A stretch of 64,000 nt of DNA from Saccharothrix australiensis (GTDB lineage Bacteria; Actinomycetota; Actinomycetes; Mycobacteriales; Pseudonocardiaceae), in contig NZ_RBXO01000001.1 in assembly GCF_003634935.1 (NCBI RefSeq), forward strand, positions 6,907,501 through 6,971,500, written 5' to 3'. This document shows, one piece after another, positions 33,932 through 52,155 of the stretch. A model generated the notes under the pieces. It was not told the origin of the DNA, ran no database searches, and saw nothing but the letters and a program-made list of their open reading frames with translations. A program made the translations under genes and the position numbers. The number at the start of each line of letters is the position of its first letter. Position 1 is the first letter of the stretch.

Positions 33932-34735
33932 TTACCCCTGGGTAGGTTTGCGGCGGGCGAAGTAGCGGGCGCCGGCTCGTTGTAGTTCGAGGGGCTGGTC
34001 GAAGGTCTTGGAGAGGTTCTCCTCGGTCAGCACGTCGTCGAGGAGGCCCTGCGCCACGATCGCGCCCTCGCGCAGCAGCAGCGCGTGCGTGAAGCCCGGC
34101 GGGATCTCCTCGACGTGGTGCGTCACCAGCACGGACGCCGGCGCGTCCGGGTCGAGCGCCAGCTCCGACAGCCGCGCGACCAGGTCCTCGCGGCCACCCA
34201 GGTCCAGGCCGGCCGCGGGCTCGTCGAGCAGCAGCAGCTCCGGGTCGGTCATCAGCGCCCGCGCGATCATCGTCCGCTTGCGCTCGCCCTCCGACAGCGT
34301 GCCGTAGGCGCGGTCGGCCAGGTGCCCCGCGCCCAGCTGGGCGAGCAGCTGCTTCGCCCGGCCGGTGTCCAGCCGGTCGTACTCCTCGCGCCACCGGCCC
34401 ACCACCGCGTACCCGGCGCTGACCACCACGTCGACCACCTTCTCGTCGGCCGGCACGCGCCCGTTCAGCGCCGCCGAGCACAACCCGATGCGCGGTCGCA
34501 GCTCGAACACGTCGGTCCGGCCGATGCGCTCGCCGAGCAGCTCCAGCCGGCCCTTGGTCGGGTGCAACTCGGCCGCGGCCAGTCGGAGCAGCGTCGTCTT
34601 GCCCGCGCCGTTCGGGCCGAGCACCACCCAGCGCTCGTCCAGCTCGACGCTCCAGTCGACGTCCCCGACCAGCGTGGTCTTGCCCCGTCGAACCGAAACA
34701 CCCTGCATGTGGATGACCAGATCTTCGTTTTCCAC
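33932..34735 (-). CDS. ABC transporter ATP-binding protein
   Basis: A 267-residue single ATPase subunit. Walker A is GPNGAGKTTLL, the Q-loop region IGLCSA, the signature LSEGERKR and Walker B LLLLDEPAAGLD; the switch histidine is in VTHHVEE. There is no membrane subunit nearby, so it may work with a permease elsewhere or act as a soluble ATPase. GTG 34735 follows GAGGGCAGGC. From memory the homologue is Rv3041c, also orphan in position. The substrate is unknown. Confidence 0.9.
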   Translation of the reverse strand: MENEDLVIHMQGVSVRRGKTTLVGDVDWSVELDERWVVLGPNGAGKTTLLRLAAAELHPTKGRLELLGERIGRTDVFELRPRIGLCSAALNGRVPADEKVVDVVVSAGYAVVGRWREEYDRLDTGRAKQLLAQLGAGHLADRAYGTLSEGERKRTMIARALMTDPELLLLDEPAAGLDLGGREDLVARLSELALDPDAPASVLVTHHVEEIPPGFTHALLLREGAIVAQGLLDDVLTEENLSKTFDQPLELQRAGARYFARRKPTQG

Positions 34736-34851
34736 GCCTGCCCTCGCCCCGTCGGTGCCTCGCCTCGGCCATTCTCGTGCAACGCCCGACGCGCGGGGGC
34801 GGCAGGTCTCCCATCCCCAACGCGGGGGCGGATGCTGGGAAGATCCCCGGT

Positions 34852-36975
<2,124 letters not shown>

Positions 36976-37074
36976 GCGAAGTGCGCCGGAGAGGGGAACC
37001 GACTCGGGGGCAGAGGCAATCCTGACTGGTGGGAGGACGTGCGGTGGCGCTGCGGCCCGTGGCACCATGCCGGG

Positions 37075-37194
37075 GTGGCCACTACCTTGCTGACCTGGTG
37101 CGACCGCACGATCGACCTCCTGCTCGTGGCGTCGTGCGGGTGTAGCCGGACGCGGCGGGACGGCTGGGTGATCGCGGGTTCCCGCGGTCGGTGA
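37075..37194 (+). CDS. Cysteine-containing leader peptide (39 aa)
   Basis: A GTG frame, MATTLLTWCDRTIDLLLVA then SCGCSRTRRDGW, lies 61 nt before cysteine dioxygenase. A CACCAT box ends 6 nt before the GTG, so the message is probably leaderless. RTIDLLLVASCGCSR resembles the actinobacterial leader peptides (RRHVDLLRVxSxxC) found before sulfur genes, and leaderless cysteine-rich short ORFs act as cysteine-responsive attenuators in mycobacteria. The Cys-Gly-Cys run would stall ribosomes when Cys-tRNA is low. The gap 36976-37255 contains nothing else I can name. Confidence 0.65.
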   Translation: MATTLLTWCDRTIDLLLVASCGCSRTRRDGWVIAGSRGR

Positions 37195-37255
37195 ATTCCG
37201 CCCGTCGCGTCTTGATCGCTACCCCCGCACCGCCTCGTAGCCATCAGGAGCGATT

Positions 37256-37834
37256 GTGACCTCTCTGCTGCCCGGTGCCGACGTGCACCCCGCGCTGGAC
37301 GTCCCGCTGTTGCGGGACCTCATCCACCCGGAACGCGAATTGTGGACGCCGCGCGAACTCCGGGAACTGACCTCGTTCGTCGCGAGCGAATTGACCACGC
37401 CGCTGCTGGACATCCTCGAATTCGACACCGCGCGCCGGTGGTGGACCCGGCTCGGCCTCACCGAGGGCGTCGAGCTGTGGCTGCTGTCGTGGCTGCCCGG
37501 ACAGGGCACCGAGCCGCACGACCACGGCGGCGCGGCCGGCTCCTTCGCGGTGCTCACCGGCGAGCTGACCGAGGACTACCGCTACCCCGGCGGCCCGGTG
37601 CGGACCGCCGTCCGCGAGGTCGGTTCGGCCATCGGGTTCGGCGCGGGCCGCGCGCACCAGGTGGCCAACCGCGGCGGCATCGGCGCGTCGAGCGTGCACG
37701 CCTACTCGCCGCCGCTGGTGCCCACGCGGGAGTACCCCGACCTCGCCGACATCCCGGACGAGATCCAGCCGCTGCCCGCCCGGCGGCTGCCGCTGGAGCG
37801 GTTGCGCGAACTCGCCGACCAGGAGGGCCCGTGA
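37256..37834 (+). CDS. Cysteine dioxygenase
   Basis: A 192-residue cupin iron enzyme that oxidises cysteine to cysteine sulfinate. Cupin motif 1 is TEPHDHGGAAGSFAVLTGELTEDYRY with two iron histidines, and motif 2 includes GRAHQVANRGGIGASSVHAYSPPL with the third. The length and layout match bacterial CDO (PF05995). GTG 37256 follows AGGAG by 5 nt. It overlaps the rhodanese gene by 4 nt (GTGA). The leader peptide upstream suggests expression tied to cysteine level. Confidence 0.93.
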   Translation: MTSLLPGADVHPALDVPLLRDLIHPERELWTPRELRELTSFVASELTTPLLDILEFDTARRWWTRLGLTEGVELWLLSWLPGQGTEPHDHGGAAGSFAVLTGELTEDYRYPGGPVRTAVREVGSAIGFGAGRAHQVANRGGIGASSVHAYSPPLVPTREYPDLADIPDEIQPLPARRLPLERLRELADQEGP

Positions 37835-38217
37835 GCGCCGAGCGGTTGCTGGCGGAGGCGCGCCGCGACCTCCGCCGGGTCACGCCCGCCGAGCTGGCCG
37901 GGCTGGCCGACGCGCTCGTCGTGGACATCCGGCCGCACCACGACCGGCTGGCCGAGGGCGAGATCCCCGGCTCGGTGCCGGTCGAGCGGATCGTGCTGGA
38001 GTGGCGGCTGGACCCCCGCGGCGAGCACCGGATGGGCGGTTTCGACGCCGGCACCACCGTCGTCGTGCTGTGCAACGAGGGCTACGCGTCGAGCCTCGCC
38101 GCGCGCGACCTCCAGCGGGTCGGGCTGCCCAACGCCACGGACCTGGTCGGCGGGTTCCGGGCCTACGCGGCGGCCGGGCTGCCGGTGCGGCCGGGCGGCA
38201 CACCGGCCGTGACGTAA
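37831..38217 (+). CDS. Rhodanese-like sulfurtransferase
   Basis: A 128-residue single rhodanese domain. The active-site loop is VVLCNEGYASSLAA, with the catalytic cysteine (about 74) present, and the CH2-type elements VVDIRPHHDRLAEGEIPGS and ATDLVGGFRAYAAAGLPV. It should carry persulfide sulfur, a natural companion of cysteine catabolism. It overlaps cysteine dioxygenase by 4 nt, so the two are co-translated. Confidence 0.9.
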   Translation: MSAERLLAEARRDLRRVTPAELAGLADALVVDIRPHHDRLAEGEIPGSVPVERIVLEWRLDPRGEHRMGGFDAGTTVVVLCNEGYASSLAARDLQRVGLPNATDLVGGFRAYAAAGLPVRPGGTPAVT

Positions 38218-38306
38218 CCGGGCGCGGGCGTCACCGGGCGCGGGCCGCGCGGTTCCCGGCCGGCCCGACCGGGAACCGCGGCCGGGCCGGTAGCGTCTTC
38301 AGCCTT

Positions 38307-39422
38307 GTGTGGAAGGTGCTGACGGCGCTCGCCGTGGTCGTCCTCGTGGTGTGGGAACCGGGCTCCTGGGCGCTCGGCCTGGCGGGTGCCGCGTGCGGGC
38401 TGGTCGCCGCCCAGCTGCTGCTTCAGCTCGGGCTGCTGGTCGGCGCGCTGCTGTGCCGGGTGCGGGTGTCGCTGGTGGTCATCGGCGTCGGCGGCGAGGT
38501 GGGCACCTGGAACCGGCCGCACCTGCGCGTGGTGCTGCGGACCCTGCCGCTGGTCATGTCGGTGGGGCTCACGTCCGTGCGCGCGCCCGTGCGGCCGAGG
38601 CTGTGGCTGACGTCGCTGGTCTCCGTGCTGCTGACGGCCGCCGCGGTGGCGCTGTGCTGGGTCTTCGCGGGCGGCGCGCCGTTCGGTCGCGGCCTGGCCG
38701 TCGCCGGGACCGCCGTGCTGCTCAACGGGCTCGTGCCGCGCCGGGGCGCGGGCACCACGTCGCCGGGCTGGTTCCTGTGCCGGCTGCCCCGGCTGACCGG
38801 GCGCGTGGTCGAGGAGCTGGAGGCCACGCCGCTGGTCAACCAGGTGTCCGACGCGCTCGCCACCGGCGACGTGGACCGGGCCGAGGAGATCGCCGACCGG
38901 CTGGTCGCCGCGCACCCGACGCTGCTCGTCGCGATCGGCTCGCGGATCGCCGTGCTCACCATGCGCACCCGGTACGCCGAGGCGCTGCACACCGTCAGCA
39001 AGCTGGTCGGCCGGACCGACCTGGACCAGCGGGACATGGCGTTCGTGATGGCCGAGATGGCCAGTTCCACGGCGAACGCGATGGAGGCCGGGCAGCTGCC
39101 GGTCGAGGTCGGCCTCGGCGCGGCCAAGCGGGCGTCCGACGGCGCGGTGCAGCTGGGCTACCCGAGGCACCGGTGCGCGGGGACGCTGGCGCAGCTCGCG
39201 CTGCTGGAGCACGACACCGACCTGGCCATCGAGCTGGCGGGGCAGGCCAAGCGGACCAGCGAGAGCGCGCTGGGCCGGGCGGACGCCCTCGCCACCCTGG
39301 CCCGCGCGCAGATGGCCGCGGGCGACAACGCGGCGGCCCGGCGGACCCTGGTGGAGGCCGACGAGCTGGCGGGCTGGCTGCCGCGCGTCGCCGAGACGGC
39401 CGCCCGGCTCAACGTGACCTGA
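38307..39422 (+). CDS. Membrane protein with TPR-like C-terminal helices, unknown function
   Basis: A 371-residue protein. The N-terminal half has about four membrane segments ([32 protein letters not shown], then two further ones at about 110-150). The C-terminal half is soluble and TPR-like ([40 protein letters not shown]). I do not recognise the family beyond a guess at site-2-protease-like or M50-like membrane proteins lacking HExxH. GTG 38307 is chosen from the TAGCGT box and the start of the hydrophobic segment. It converges on glgP. Confidence 0.7.
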   Translation: MWKVLTALAVVVLVVWEPGSWALGLAGAACGLVAAQLLLQLGLLVGALLCRVRVSLVVIGVGGEVGTWNRPHLRVVLRTLPLVMSVGLTSVRAPVRPRLWLTSLVSVLLTAAAVALCWVFAGGAPFGRGLAVAGTAVLLNGLVPRRGAGTTSPGWFLCRLPRLTGRVVEELEATPLVNQVSDALATGDVDRAEEIADRLVAAHPTLLVAIGSRIAVLTMRTRYAEALHTVSKLVGRTDLDQRDMAFVMAEMASSTANAMEAGQLPVEVGLGAAKRASDGAVQLGYPRHRCAGTLAQLALLEHDTDLAIELAGQAKRTSESALGRADALATLARAQMAAGDNAAARRTLVEADELAGWLPRVAETAARLNVT

Positions 39423-39452
39423 CCGGGCGCGGCGCGGGGTTCGGCGCCGACC

Positions 39453-39482
39453 CACCGGGTCCCGGCCTCCTGGGACCCGGTG
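39453..39482. terminator. Bidirectional terminator hairpin
   Basis: CACCGGGTCCC (39453-39463) pairs perfectly with GGGACCCGGTG (39472-39482), loop 8 nt, between the convergent membrane-protein gene and glgP. Confidence 0.65.
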
Positions 39483-39498
39483 CCCGTCCCGGTGCCGC

Positions 39499-42069
39499 CT
39501 ACCCGGCCAGGACCACCCGCCCCAGCTCGGCGGGCGACGCCAGCAGGTCGTGCCGGGGCAGCACGCGCACCGTGTAGCCGACCGCGCCCGCGTGCGGCAG
39601 CGGCACCTCGACCTCGTAGTTCCCGTTGCCCGCGTACCGCATGGTGTGCGTGACGACGTCGTACAGCTCGTCCGAGTCGCCGACCTTGCCCAGCACGACC
39701 TGCACCTCGACCTCGGACGGCTCCAGCCCCGCCGGCTCGACGCGCGCCCGCACCGCCACCGGCGTGCCCAGCAGCGGCGCGGTGGAGCCGTTGAGCGTCA
39801 GGTCCGACTCCAGCACGCGCACCCGCGTCCACGACGCCCGCAGCCGCTGCCGGTACGCCGCCAGCTCCTTCGCGCCCCGGAAGCCCTCGCCCACCACCGA
39901 CGCGGCCGACGACGCGGCGGGCGCGTACAGCCTCTCCACGTATTCCCGCACCATCCGCGACGCCTGCACGGCCGGGCCGAGCGACGCCAGCGTGTGCCGC
40001 ACCATCGCGAGCCAGCGGGTCGGCACGCCGTTGTCGGAGCGGTCGTAGAACAGCGGCGCGACCTGGCTGCCCAGCAGGTCGTACAGGGCGGCGGCCTCCA
40101 GGTCGTCCCGGCGGGTCGGGTCGGTGACGCCGTCGGCGGTCGGGATCGCCCAGCCGTTGCTGCCGTCGTACAGCTCGTCCCACCAACCGTCCCGGATCGA
40201 CAGGTTCAGGCCGCCGTTGAGCGCCGACTTCATGCCGGACGTGCCGCACGCCTCCAGCGGGCGCATCGGGTTGTTCAGCCACACGTCGCAGCCCCAGTAC
40301 AGGTAGCGGGCCATCGACATGTCGTAGTCGGGCAGGAACACGATCCGGTGCCGCACGCCCGCGTCGTCCGCGAACCGCACGATCTGCTGGATCAGCGCCT
40401 TGCCGCCGTCGTCCGCCGGGTGCGACTTGCCGGCGACCACGAGCTGCACGGGGCGCTCGGGGTGCAGCAGGAGCGCCCGGAGGCGTTCCGGGTCGCGCAG
40501 CATCAGCGTGAGCCGCTTGTAGGTGGGCACGCGACGGGCGAAACCGACGGTCAGCACGTCGGGGTCGAACACCGAGTCCGTCCAGCCCAGCTCCAGGGCC
40601 GACGCGCCGCGCTGGAGCCACGACAGGCGGGTGCGGCGGCGGACCTCGTCGACGAGCTTGCGGCGGAGGTCGTTGCGCAGCTCCCACAGCCGCTGGTCGG
40701 TGACCGGCTCGAACCCGCGCAGGCCGACGCCGCTGTCGTCCGACTCGCCGAGCAGGCGGCTCATCTCGGTGGCCGCCCACGTCGGGCCGTGCACGCCGTT
40801 GGTGACCGAGCCGATCGGCACCTCGGTGACGTCGAAGCCCGGCCACAGGCCGCGGAACATGTCGCGGCTGACCTCGCCGTGCAGCCGGGACACGCCGTTC
40901 GCGCGCTGGGCGAGCCGCAGGCCCATGTGCGCCATGTTGAACAGGCCGGGGTTCTCCTCCGCGCCGAGCGCCAGCACGCGCTGGGTGCTCACGCCGGGCA
41001 GCAGCGCCTCGGAGCCGAAGTAGTGCTGCACCAGGTCGACGGGGAACCGGTCGATGCCCGCCGGCACGGGGGTGTGCGTGGTGAACACCGTGCCCGCGCG
41101 GACCGCCGCCAGCGCCTGGTCGAAGTCCAGGCCCTCGGCGGTGACCAGCTCGCGGATGCGCTCCAGGCCGAGGAAGCCCGCGTGTCCCTCGTTCGTGTGG
41201 AAGACGTCGGGGCTCGGGTGCCCCGTGAGGTCACAGAACGTGCGCACCGCCCGCACCCCACCGACACCGGCCAGGATCTCCTGCCGGATGCGGTGGTCCT
41301 GGTCGCCGCCGTAGAGCCGGTCGGTGACGCCACGCAGGTCCTCGTCGTTCTCCTCGACGTCGGAGTCGAGCAGCAGCAGCGGGATCCGGCCGACCTGCGC
41401 CTTCCAGACCTTGGCGCGCAGCACGCGGTCGCCCGGCATGGCCACGTGCACCAGGATCGGCGCGCCGGACGGCTCGGCGAGCAGCTCCAGCGGCAGGCCG
41501 CGCGGGTCCAGGACCGGGTAGTGCTCGATCTGCCAGCCGTCCAGGGACAGCGCTTGGCGGAAGTAGCCGGAGCGGTACAGCAGGCCGACCGCGATCAGCG
41601 GCACGCCCAGGTCCGAGGCCGCCTTCAGGTGGTCGCCGGCGAGCACGCCGAGGCCGCCCGAGTAGTTGGGCAGCGCCTCGGTGACGCCGAACTCCATCGA
41701 GAAGTAGGCGACGGCGGCGGGCAGCGGGTGCTGGTCGTGGTCGCCCTGCTCGCGCCGCAGCCGCACCTCCTCCTGCCGCCGCTGGAACCAGCGCGGACCG
41801 GTCGTGTAGCGGGTGAGGTCGTCGGACAGCGCGCGCGTGTGGGCGAGGAACTGCTCGTCGCGGGCGAGTGCCTCCAGCCGTTCCGGGTCGACGGTGGAGA
41901 GCAGTCGCAGGGGGTCGGGGCTCTCGGACCACAGCGCGGGGTCGACCGACGCGAACAGGTCCTGTGTCGGCTGGTGCCAGGTCCAGCGCAGGTTCGTGGC
42001 GAGCGTGCCCAGTGCGGACAGCGGCTCGGGCAGGCTGGCTCGGACGGTGAACCGGCGGAGTGCTCGCAT
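39499..42069 (-). CDS. glgP: Alpha-glucan (glycogen/maltodextrin) phosphorylase
   Basis: An 856-residue GT35 phosphorylase of the actinobacterial type with an N-terminal DUF3417 domain (about 1-115, [22 protein letters not shown]). It releases glucose-1-phosphate from alpha-1,4-glucan. The N-terminal catalytic part has [20 protein letters not shown]; the PLP-binding region is [19 protein letters not shown] 42069 starts at [14 protein letters not shown]. It is divergent from glgE, so synthesis and breakdown genes share a 450-bp control region. From memory the homologue is Rv1328. Confidence 0.94.
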   Translation of the reverse strand: MRALRRFTVRASLPEPLSALGTLATNLRWTWHQPTQDLFASVDPALWSESPDPLRLLSTVDPERLEALARDEQFLAHTRALSDDLTRYTTGPRWFQRRQEEVRLRREQGDHDQHPLPAAVAYFSMEFGVTEALPNYSGGLGVLAGDHLKAASDLGVPLIAVGLLYRSGYFRQALSLDGWQIEHYPVLDPRGLPLELLAEPSGAPILVHVAMPGDRVLRAKVWKAQVGRIPLLLLDSDVEENDEDLRGVTDRLYGGDQDHRIRQEILAGVGGVRAVRTFCDLTGHPSPDVFHTNEGHAGFLGLERIRELVTAEGLDFDQALAAVRAGTVFTTHTPVPAGIDRFPVDLVQHYFGSEALLPGVSTQRVLALGAEENPGLFNMAHMGLRLAQRANGVSRLHGEVSRDMFRGLWPGFDVTEVPIGSVTNGVHGPTWAATEMSRLLGESDDSGVGLRGFEPVTDQRLWELRNDLRRKLVDEVRRRTRLSWLQRGASALELGWTDSVFDPDVLTVGFARRVPTYKRLTLMLRDPERLRALLLHPERPVQLVVAGKSHPADDGGKALIQQIVRFADDAGVRHRIVFLPDYDMSMARYLYWGCDVWLNNPMRPLEACGTSGMKSALNGGLNLSIRDGWWDELYDGSNGWAIPTADGVTDPTRRDDLEAAALYDLLGSQVAPLFYDRSDNGVPTRWLAMVRHTLASLGPAVQASRMVREYVERLYAPAASSAASVVGEGFRGAKELAAYRQRLRASWTRVRVLESDLTLNGSTAPLLGTPVAVRARVEPAGLEPSEVEVQVVLGKVGDSDELYDVVTHTMRYAGNGNYEVEVPLPHAGAVGYTVRVLPRHDLLASPAELGRVVLAG

Positions 42070-42519
42070 GGCGTCGGACCTTATCCCCCATCCAGCGGTG
42101 TCGAGCAAGGGTCGCCCGAACCGATGCAGGGACCGATCCAGCCCGAGCTGGGCGGACGCCCCCGCGCGTGTTCTTTCGTACACGGCGGCGGACGCCGCCG
42201 CGACACACCGGCCCGGATTCGCCCGTTGGGCCGATCGGGGCCGGGCGCGCTGCACCGGTCGGCCCCGCCGGGCCGCCGGTGCGCGGGTCGGCGACCGCCC
42301 GTTCCGAGATCGCCCGTTCAGGCATCACCCACCGGGGGGATCGAGATCACCATCCCCCATGCCGAGATCGAAGTCACCGCCAAGTGTGCGATCCGATCGA
42401 ACGGGGTAGGAAAAGCGGGTGGCAGCTTTGTGGCGCGGGGCCCCGGTGGCGCCGCGCCCGACCAGTGCGGGCGAAACTCGCCCGTGCGAGCGGCACACCA
42501 GGCGAGAGAGGCGTTGCCG
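42070..42519. other. Divergent glgP/glgE control region
   Basis: 450 bases without a supported gene. The left half is GC-rich. The 42330-42440 part is less so and holds GGTAGGAAAAG at about 42406-42416 as a possible promoter element, plus several GATC-centred short palindromes such as GATCCGATC. Any regulator binding here could set the balance of glucan synthesis and breakdown. I cannot name an operator. Confidence 0.45.
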
Positions 42520-44499
<1,980 letters not shown>

Positions 44500-44591
44500 C
44501 CGGGACCGCCCGGATCACACGCACCGTCCCCGCGCCGCGGCGCGAGGGACGGTCGAACCTACCCCCGACGAGGTGGGACGAGGTGGAGCAC

Positions 44592-46403
44592 ATGGCAGAA
44601 GAAGCCCGACCCGACGCCGCCCTGACCGGCCTGGAAGGCGTGCCGCACACCGGCGAGGCCATCGGCGCGGACGGCCTGCTGGTCGAACCGCAGGCCGAGG
44701 ACTTCCGGTCGGCGAAGCTCGCGCCGCGCGAGCCCGGCTGGTTCAAGGGCGCGGTGTTCTACGAGGTGCTCGTGCGCGCGTTCACCGACTCCAACGGCGA
44801 CGGCACCGGCGACCTGCGCGGGCTGGCGTCCCGGTTGGACTACCTGGAGTGGCTCGGCGTCGACTGCCTCTGGCTCCCGCCGTTCTACGCGTCGCCCCTG
44901 CGGGACGGCGGTTACGACATCTCCGACTTCCGCGCGGTGCTGCCGGAGTTCGGCTCGGTCGAGGACTTCGTCTACCTGCTGGACGAGGCGCACCGGCGCG
45001 GCATCCGGGTGATCACCGACCTGGTGCTCAACCACACGAGTGACGCGCACCCGTGGTTCCAGCAGTCGCGCGCCGAGCCGGACGGCCCGTACGGCAACTT
45101 CTACGTGTGGAGCGACGACGACCAGCGCTACCCCGACGCGCGCGTGATCTTCGTCGACACCGAGTCGTCGAACTGGACCTACGACCCCGTGCGCGGCCAG
45201 TTCTACTGGCACCGCTTCTTCTCCCACCAGCCCGACCTCAACTTCGAGAACCCCGACGTGCAGGAGGCGATGCTGGACACCCTGCGGTTCTGGCTCGACC
45301 TGGGCATCGACGGGTTCCGCCTGGACGCCGTGCCGTACCTGTTCGAGCAGGAGGGCACGAACTGCGAGAATTTGCCGCGCACGCACGACTTCCTCAAGCG
45401 CTGCCGCAAGGTGGTGGACGACGAGTACCCCGGTCGGGTGCTGCTGGCGGAGGCCAACCAGTGGCCGAGCGACGTCGTGGAGTACTTCGGCGACCCCGAG
45501 GTGGGCGGCGACGAGTGCCACATGGCGTTCCACTTCCCGCTCATGCCGCGCATCTTCATGGCGGTGCGGCGCGAGTCGCGGTTCCCCATCTCGGAGATCC
45601 TGGCGCAGACGCCGCAGATCCCCGACGGCTGCCAGTGGGGGATCTTCCTGCGCAACCACGACGAGTTGACGCTGGAGATGGTGACCGACGAAGAGCGCGA
45701 CTACATGTACGCCGAGTACGCCAAGGACCCGCGCATGAAGGCGAACATCGGCATCAGACGACGGCTGGCGCCGCTGCTGGAGAACGACCGGAACCAGCAG
45801 GAGCTGTTCACCGCCATGCTGCTGTCCCTGCCCGGATCGCCGGTTCTCTACTACGGTGACGAGATCGGCATGGGCGACAACATCTGGTTGGGCGACCGGG
45901 ACGCCGTCCGCACACCGATGCAGTGGACCCCGGACCGCAACGCGGGGTTCTCCTCCTGCGACCCCGGTCGGATCTACCTGCCGGTGATCATGGACCCGGT
46001 CTACGGCTACCAGGGACTGAACGTGGAGGCGCAGCTGAACAACCAGTCGTCGCTGCTGAACTGGACGCGCCGGATGATCGAGGTGCGCAAGCAGCACCAC
46101 GCGTTCGCCGAGGGCGACTTCACGGACCTGGGCGGCTCCAACCCGAGCGTGCTGGCCTACCGGCGCCGGTGGTGCCGCCCGGACGGGCACGAGGACGTCG
46201 TGCTGTGCGTGAACAACCTGTCCCGGTTCCCGCAGCCGGTCGAGCTGGACCTGTCCGAGCACCGGGGCAGCCGTCCGGTGGAGCTGACCGGCGGGGTGCA
46301 CTTCCCGGCCATCGGCGACCTGTCCTACCTGTTGACGCTGCCCGGCCACGGCTTCTACTGGTTCCAGCTGGTGGAGGCGGGCGACGAGGGCGAGACGAGG
46401 TGA
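44592..46403 (+). CDS. treS: Trehalose synthase TreS
   Basis: A 603-residue GH13_16 enzyme that interconverts trehalose and maltose. The barrel motifs are [29 protein letters not shown] (nucleophile), [17 protein letters not shown] (acid/base) and [13 protein letters not shown]. The length is normal for stand-alone TreS, with maltokinase encoded separately. GGAG lies before ATG 44592. It stands 92 nt after glgE and 5 nt before the maltokinase start. It feeds maltose to the kinase and so to GlgE. Confidence 0.96.
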   Translation: MAEEARPDAALTGLEGVPHTGEAIGADGLLVEPQAEDFRSAKLAPREPGWFKGAVFYEVLVRAFTDSNGDGTGDLRGLASRLDYLEWLGVDCLWLPPFYASPLRDGGYDISDFRAVLPEFGSVEDFVYLLDEAHRRGIRVITDLVLNHTSDAHPWFQQSRAEPDGPYGNFYVWSDDDQRYPDARVIFVDTESSNWTYDPVRGQFYWHRFFSHQPDLNFENPDVQEAMLDTLRFWLDLGIDGFRLDAVPYLFEQEGTNCENLPRTHDFLKRCRKVVDDEYPGRVLLAEANQWPSDVVEYFGDPEVGGDECHMAFHFPLMPRIFMAVRRESRFPISEILAQTPQIPDGCQWGIFLRNHDELTLEMVTDEERDYMYAEYAKDPRMKANIGIRRRLAPLLENDRNQQELFTAMLLSLPGSPVLYYGDEIGMGDNIWLGDRDAVRTPMQWTPDRNAGFSSCDPGRIYLPVIMDPVYGYQGLNVEAQLNNQSSLLNWTRRMIEVRKQHHAFAEGDFTDLGGSNPSVLAYRRRWCRPDGHEDVVLCVNNLSRFPQPVELDLSEHRGSRPVELTGGVHFPAIGDLSYLLTLPGHGFYWFQLVEAGDEGETR

Positions 46404-46408
46404 ACGCA

Positions 46409-47736
46409 GTGACCGAACCGCACGACCTGGTCGACAAAGTCGTGACCGAACTGCCCGAGTGGCTGCCCGCGCAACGGTGGTTCGGCGGCAAGGACCGGCC
46501 GGTCACGTCGGTCCGTCCACTCCGGACCAGCGTGCTGAGCGCGCGGCCGCTGCTGGTGCACCTGGTGGTGGAGGTGGCGCAGGCGGACCGGCGCGAGCCG
46601 TACCAGCTGCTGGCGACCGACCAGGTGGACCACTACGACGCGACGGCCGACCCCGAGCTGGCCGGCCTCCTGCTGGACCTGATCGCGGAGAACACCGCCG
46701 TGGACGGGCTGGTGTTCGAGCACGAGCCGGACGTGGAGTTGCAGACCGGCCTGCGCGGCAGGCCCATCACGTCCGAGCAGAGCAACACGTCGCTGGTGTT
46801 CGGCAGCCAGTACATCCTCAAGCTGTTCCGCAAGCTCACCGCGGGCGAGAACCCGGACCTGGTGCTGCACCGCGCCCTGCACCGGGTGGGCTGCGAGCAC
46901 ATCGCGCAGCCGCTGGGCTCGATCACCGGCGCGCTGGGCGACGACGCCGCCACCGTCGGGATGCTCCAGCAGTTCCTGCCGGACGCGGTGGACGGCTGGG
47001 CGATGGCCACGACCAGCGTGCGCGACCTGATGGCCGAGGGCGACCTGCACGCCGACGAGGTCGGCGGCGACTTCGCGGGCGAGGCGCAGCGGCTGGGCCA
47101 GGCCGTCGCGACCGTGCACGCCGACCTGGAGCGGGCGCTGGGCACCGAGCACGCCGACGCGGGCGACATCGACCGCACGGTGCGGGCGATGGTGGCGCGG
47201 CTGGACTCCGTGGTCGAGTCGGTGCCCGAGCTGCGCCCGTACGTGCCCGCGCTGCGCGAGGCGTTCGAGCAGGCGCGGGACACCCCCGGCGCGGTCGCCA
47301 TCCAGCACATCCACGGCGACCTGCACCTGGGCCAGGTGCTGCGGACCGTGCACGGCTGGCTGCTGATCGACTTCGAGGGCGAGCCGGGCGCGCCGATCGC
47401 CGAGCGGACCGCGCTGCGCTCGCCGCTGCGCGACGTGGCCGGGATGCTGCGATCCTTCGACTACGCGGCGCACCAGCTGCTCGTCGGCCGGCCGGAGGAC
47501 CACCAGCTGACCACACGGGCGCTGGAGTGGTCGCGGCGCAACCGCGCGGCGTTCACCGAGGGCTACGCGGAGGCGGCGGCGTCCTCGGTGGGCGACCCGC
47601 GCGGGCGCGGCTACCTGCTGCGGGCGTTCGAGCTGGACAAGGCGGTGTACGAGGTGGCCTACGAGTACGCGAACCGGCCGGAGTGGTTGACGGTGCCGCT
47701 GTCGTCGATCGCCCGGATCACGGGAGAGGGAGCGCG

Positions 47737-47740
<4 letters not shown>
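46409..47740 (+). CDS. mak: Maltokinase
   Basis: A 443-residue kinase of the aminoglycoside-phosphotransferase fold that makes maltose-1-phosphate from maltose and ATP. It shows the N-cap [14 protein letters not shown] typical of maltokinases, the catalytic loop [12 protein letters not shown] and the metal motif [19 protein letters not shown] 46409 is preferred because GAGG lies 8 nt upstream; GTG 46400 overlaps the treS stop and is the alternative. It overlaps glgB by 4 nt (ATGA). Also known as pep2 in Streptomyces. Confidence 0.95.
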
Positions 47741-49917
<2,177 letters not shown>

Positions 49918-49929
49918 GCTGCGGGTGTG

Positions 49930-49960
49930 CAACTTGACGTGGGCAACCTGACACTAGGAT
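49930..49960 (+). promoter_or_regulatory. Promoter with 9-bp direct repeats before the AlbA_2-ParA pair
   Basis: CAACTTGAC (49930-49938) and CAACCTGAC (49944-49952) are direct repeats 14 bp apart. The first contains the -35 TTGACG, and TAGGAT (49955-49960) ends 6 nt before the ATG at 49967. This gives the pair its own, probably leaderless, promoter, independent of the glg operon. The repeats could bind a regulator. Confidence 0.55.
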
Positions 49961-49966
49961 CGCGTT

Positions 49967-51159
49967 ATGGCGCTGTCCGACGGAGAGTTGCACACCTTGC
50001 TCGCCGACCTGGAGTCGGACCGGGTGGAGCGGAAGGAGTCTGCCTCCAACTCCAACTCGGACCGCATTGCCCAGGCCATCTGCGCCTTCGCGAACGACTT
50101 GGCGGATCATCGGCAGCCGGGTGTGTTGTTCATCGGTGTCCGTGACAACGGCACGCTGTCCGGAGTTCCGGTCACCGACCAACTCCTGCAGAACTTGGCC
50201 TCGTTCCGCGACCAGGGGAACATCCTGCCCCCGCCCTCGCTCACGGTACGCAAGCTGTGCACACCCGATGGCGAGGTCGCGGTCGTCGAGGTGCAACCGA
50301 GCAATACACCGCCGGTGAGGTACAAAGGACAAATCTGGGTGCGCGTGGGTCCACGCCGGGCGGTGGCGAATTCCGAGGACGAGCGCAGGTCGAACGAGCG
50401 GAGGCGGTCGCTCGACCTGCCTTTCGACAGCCGGCCCGTGCTCGGTGCCACGAAGGGCGACCTCGATCTCGGGCTGTTCGAGGAGTTGATGATCCCCTCC
50501 CTCGTACCGCCCGCGGTACTGGCCGCGAACGGCCGCACGACGGACCAGAGACTGGCCGCGCTTCGGCTGACCTCGCCGGACGGCGTCCCGACCACGGCCG
50601 GGCTGATCACCATCGGCCGTGATCCGATCTCCTGGGTACCGGGGGCCTGGGTGCAGTTCCTGCGCGTCGACGGCACGACGCTGGCCGACCCGTTGAACGA
50701 CGACAAGCGTTTCGACGGGCCGTTGCCGGAAGTGCTGCGCCAACTGGATGAGATCCTCGTGCTGAACATCCGCTCGGCGGTCGACTTCACCTCCGGCACG
50801 ACCGAGGCCCGCGTTCCCGATTACCCGATCGTGGCGTTGCAGCAGGTGGTCCGCAACGCGCTCATGCACCGCAGCTACGAGCACACCAACGCCCCGGTGC
50901 GCATCACCTGGTACCGCGACCGGGTGGAGGTGGTCAGTCCCGGCGGGCCGTTCGGCGTGGTCACCACCGAAACCTTCGGCCAGGGCCTCACCGACTACCG
51001 CAATCCGACCCTGGCAGAGGTGATGCGCGGATTGGGGTACGTGCAGCGTTTCGGCGCGGGCATCCCGGTGACCATCAGCAGCCTGGCCGCCAACGGCAAC
51101 CCGAAGGCGGAATTCACCCCGACGCAATCGCACGTCGCGGTCACACTGAGGAGTCGCAC

Positions 51160-51163
<4 letters not shown>
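49967..51163 (+). CDS. AlbA_2 (Schlafen-like) domain protein with GHKL-type ATPase C-terminus
   Basis: A 398-residue protein of the COG2865-like group. An N-terminal AlbA_2 domain (about 10-125) has ESDRVERKESAS, AICAFANDLA and GVLFIGVRDNGTLSGVPV. A C-terminal HATPase_c_4-like part (about 285-395) has VVRNALMHRSYEHTNAPVRI and VEVVSPGGPFG. Such proteins are described as putative nucleic-acid-binding or transcription-control ATPases, and several occur in defence islands. It overlaps the ParA gene by 4 nt (GTGA). Its bases are less GC-extreme than in the flanking glg genes, suggesting acquisition. Confidence 0.82.
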
Positions 51164-52155
<992 letters not shown>

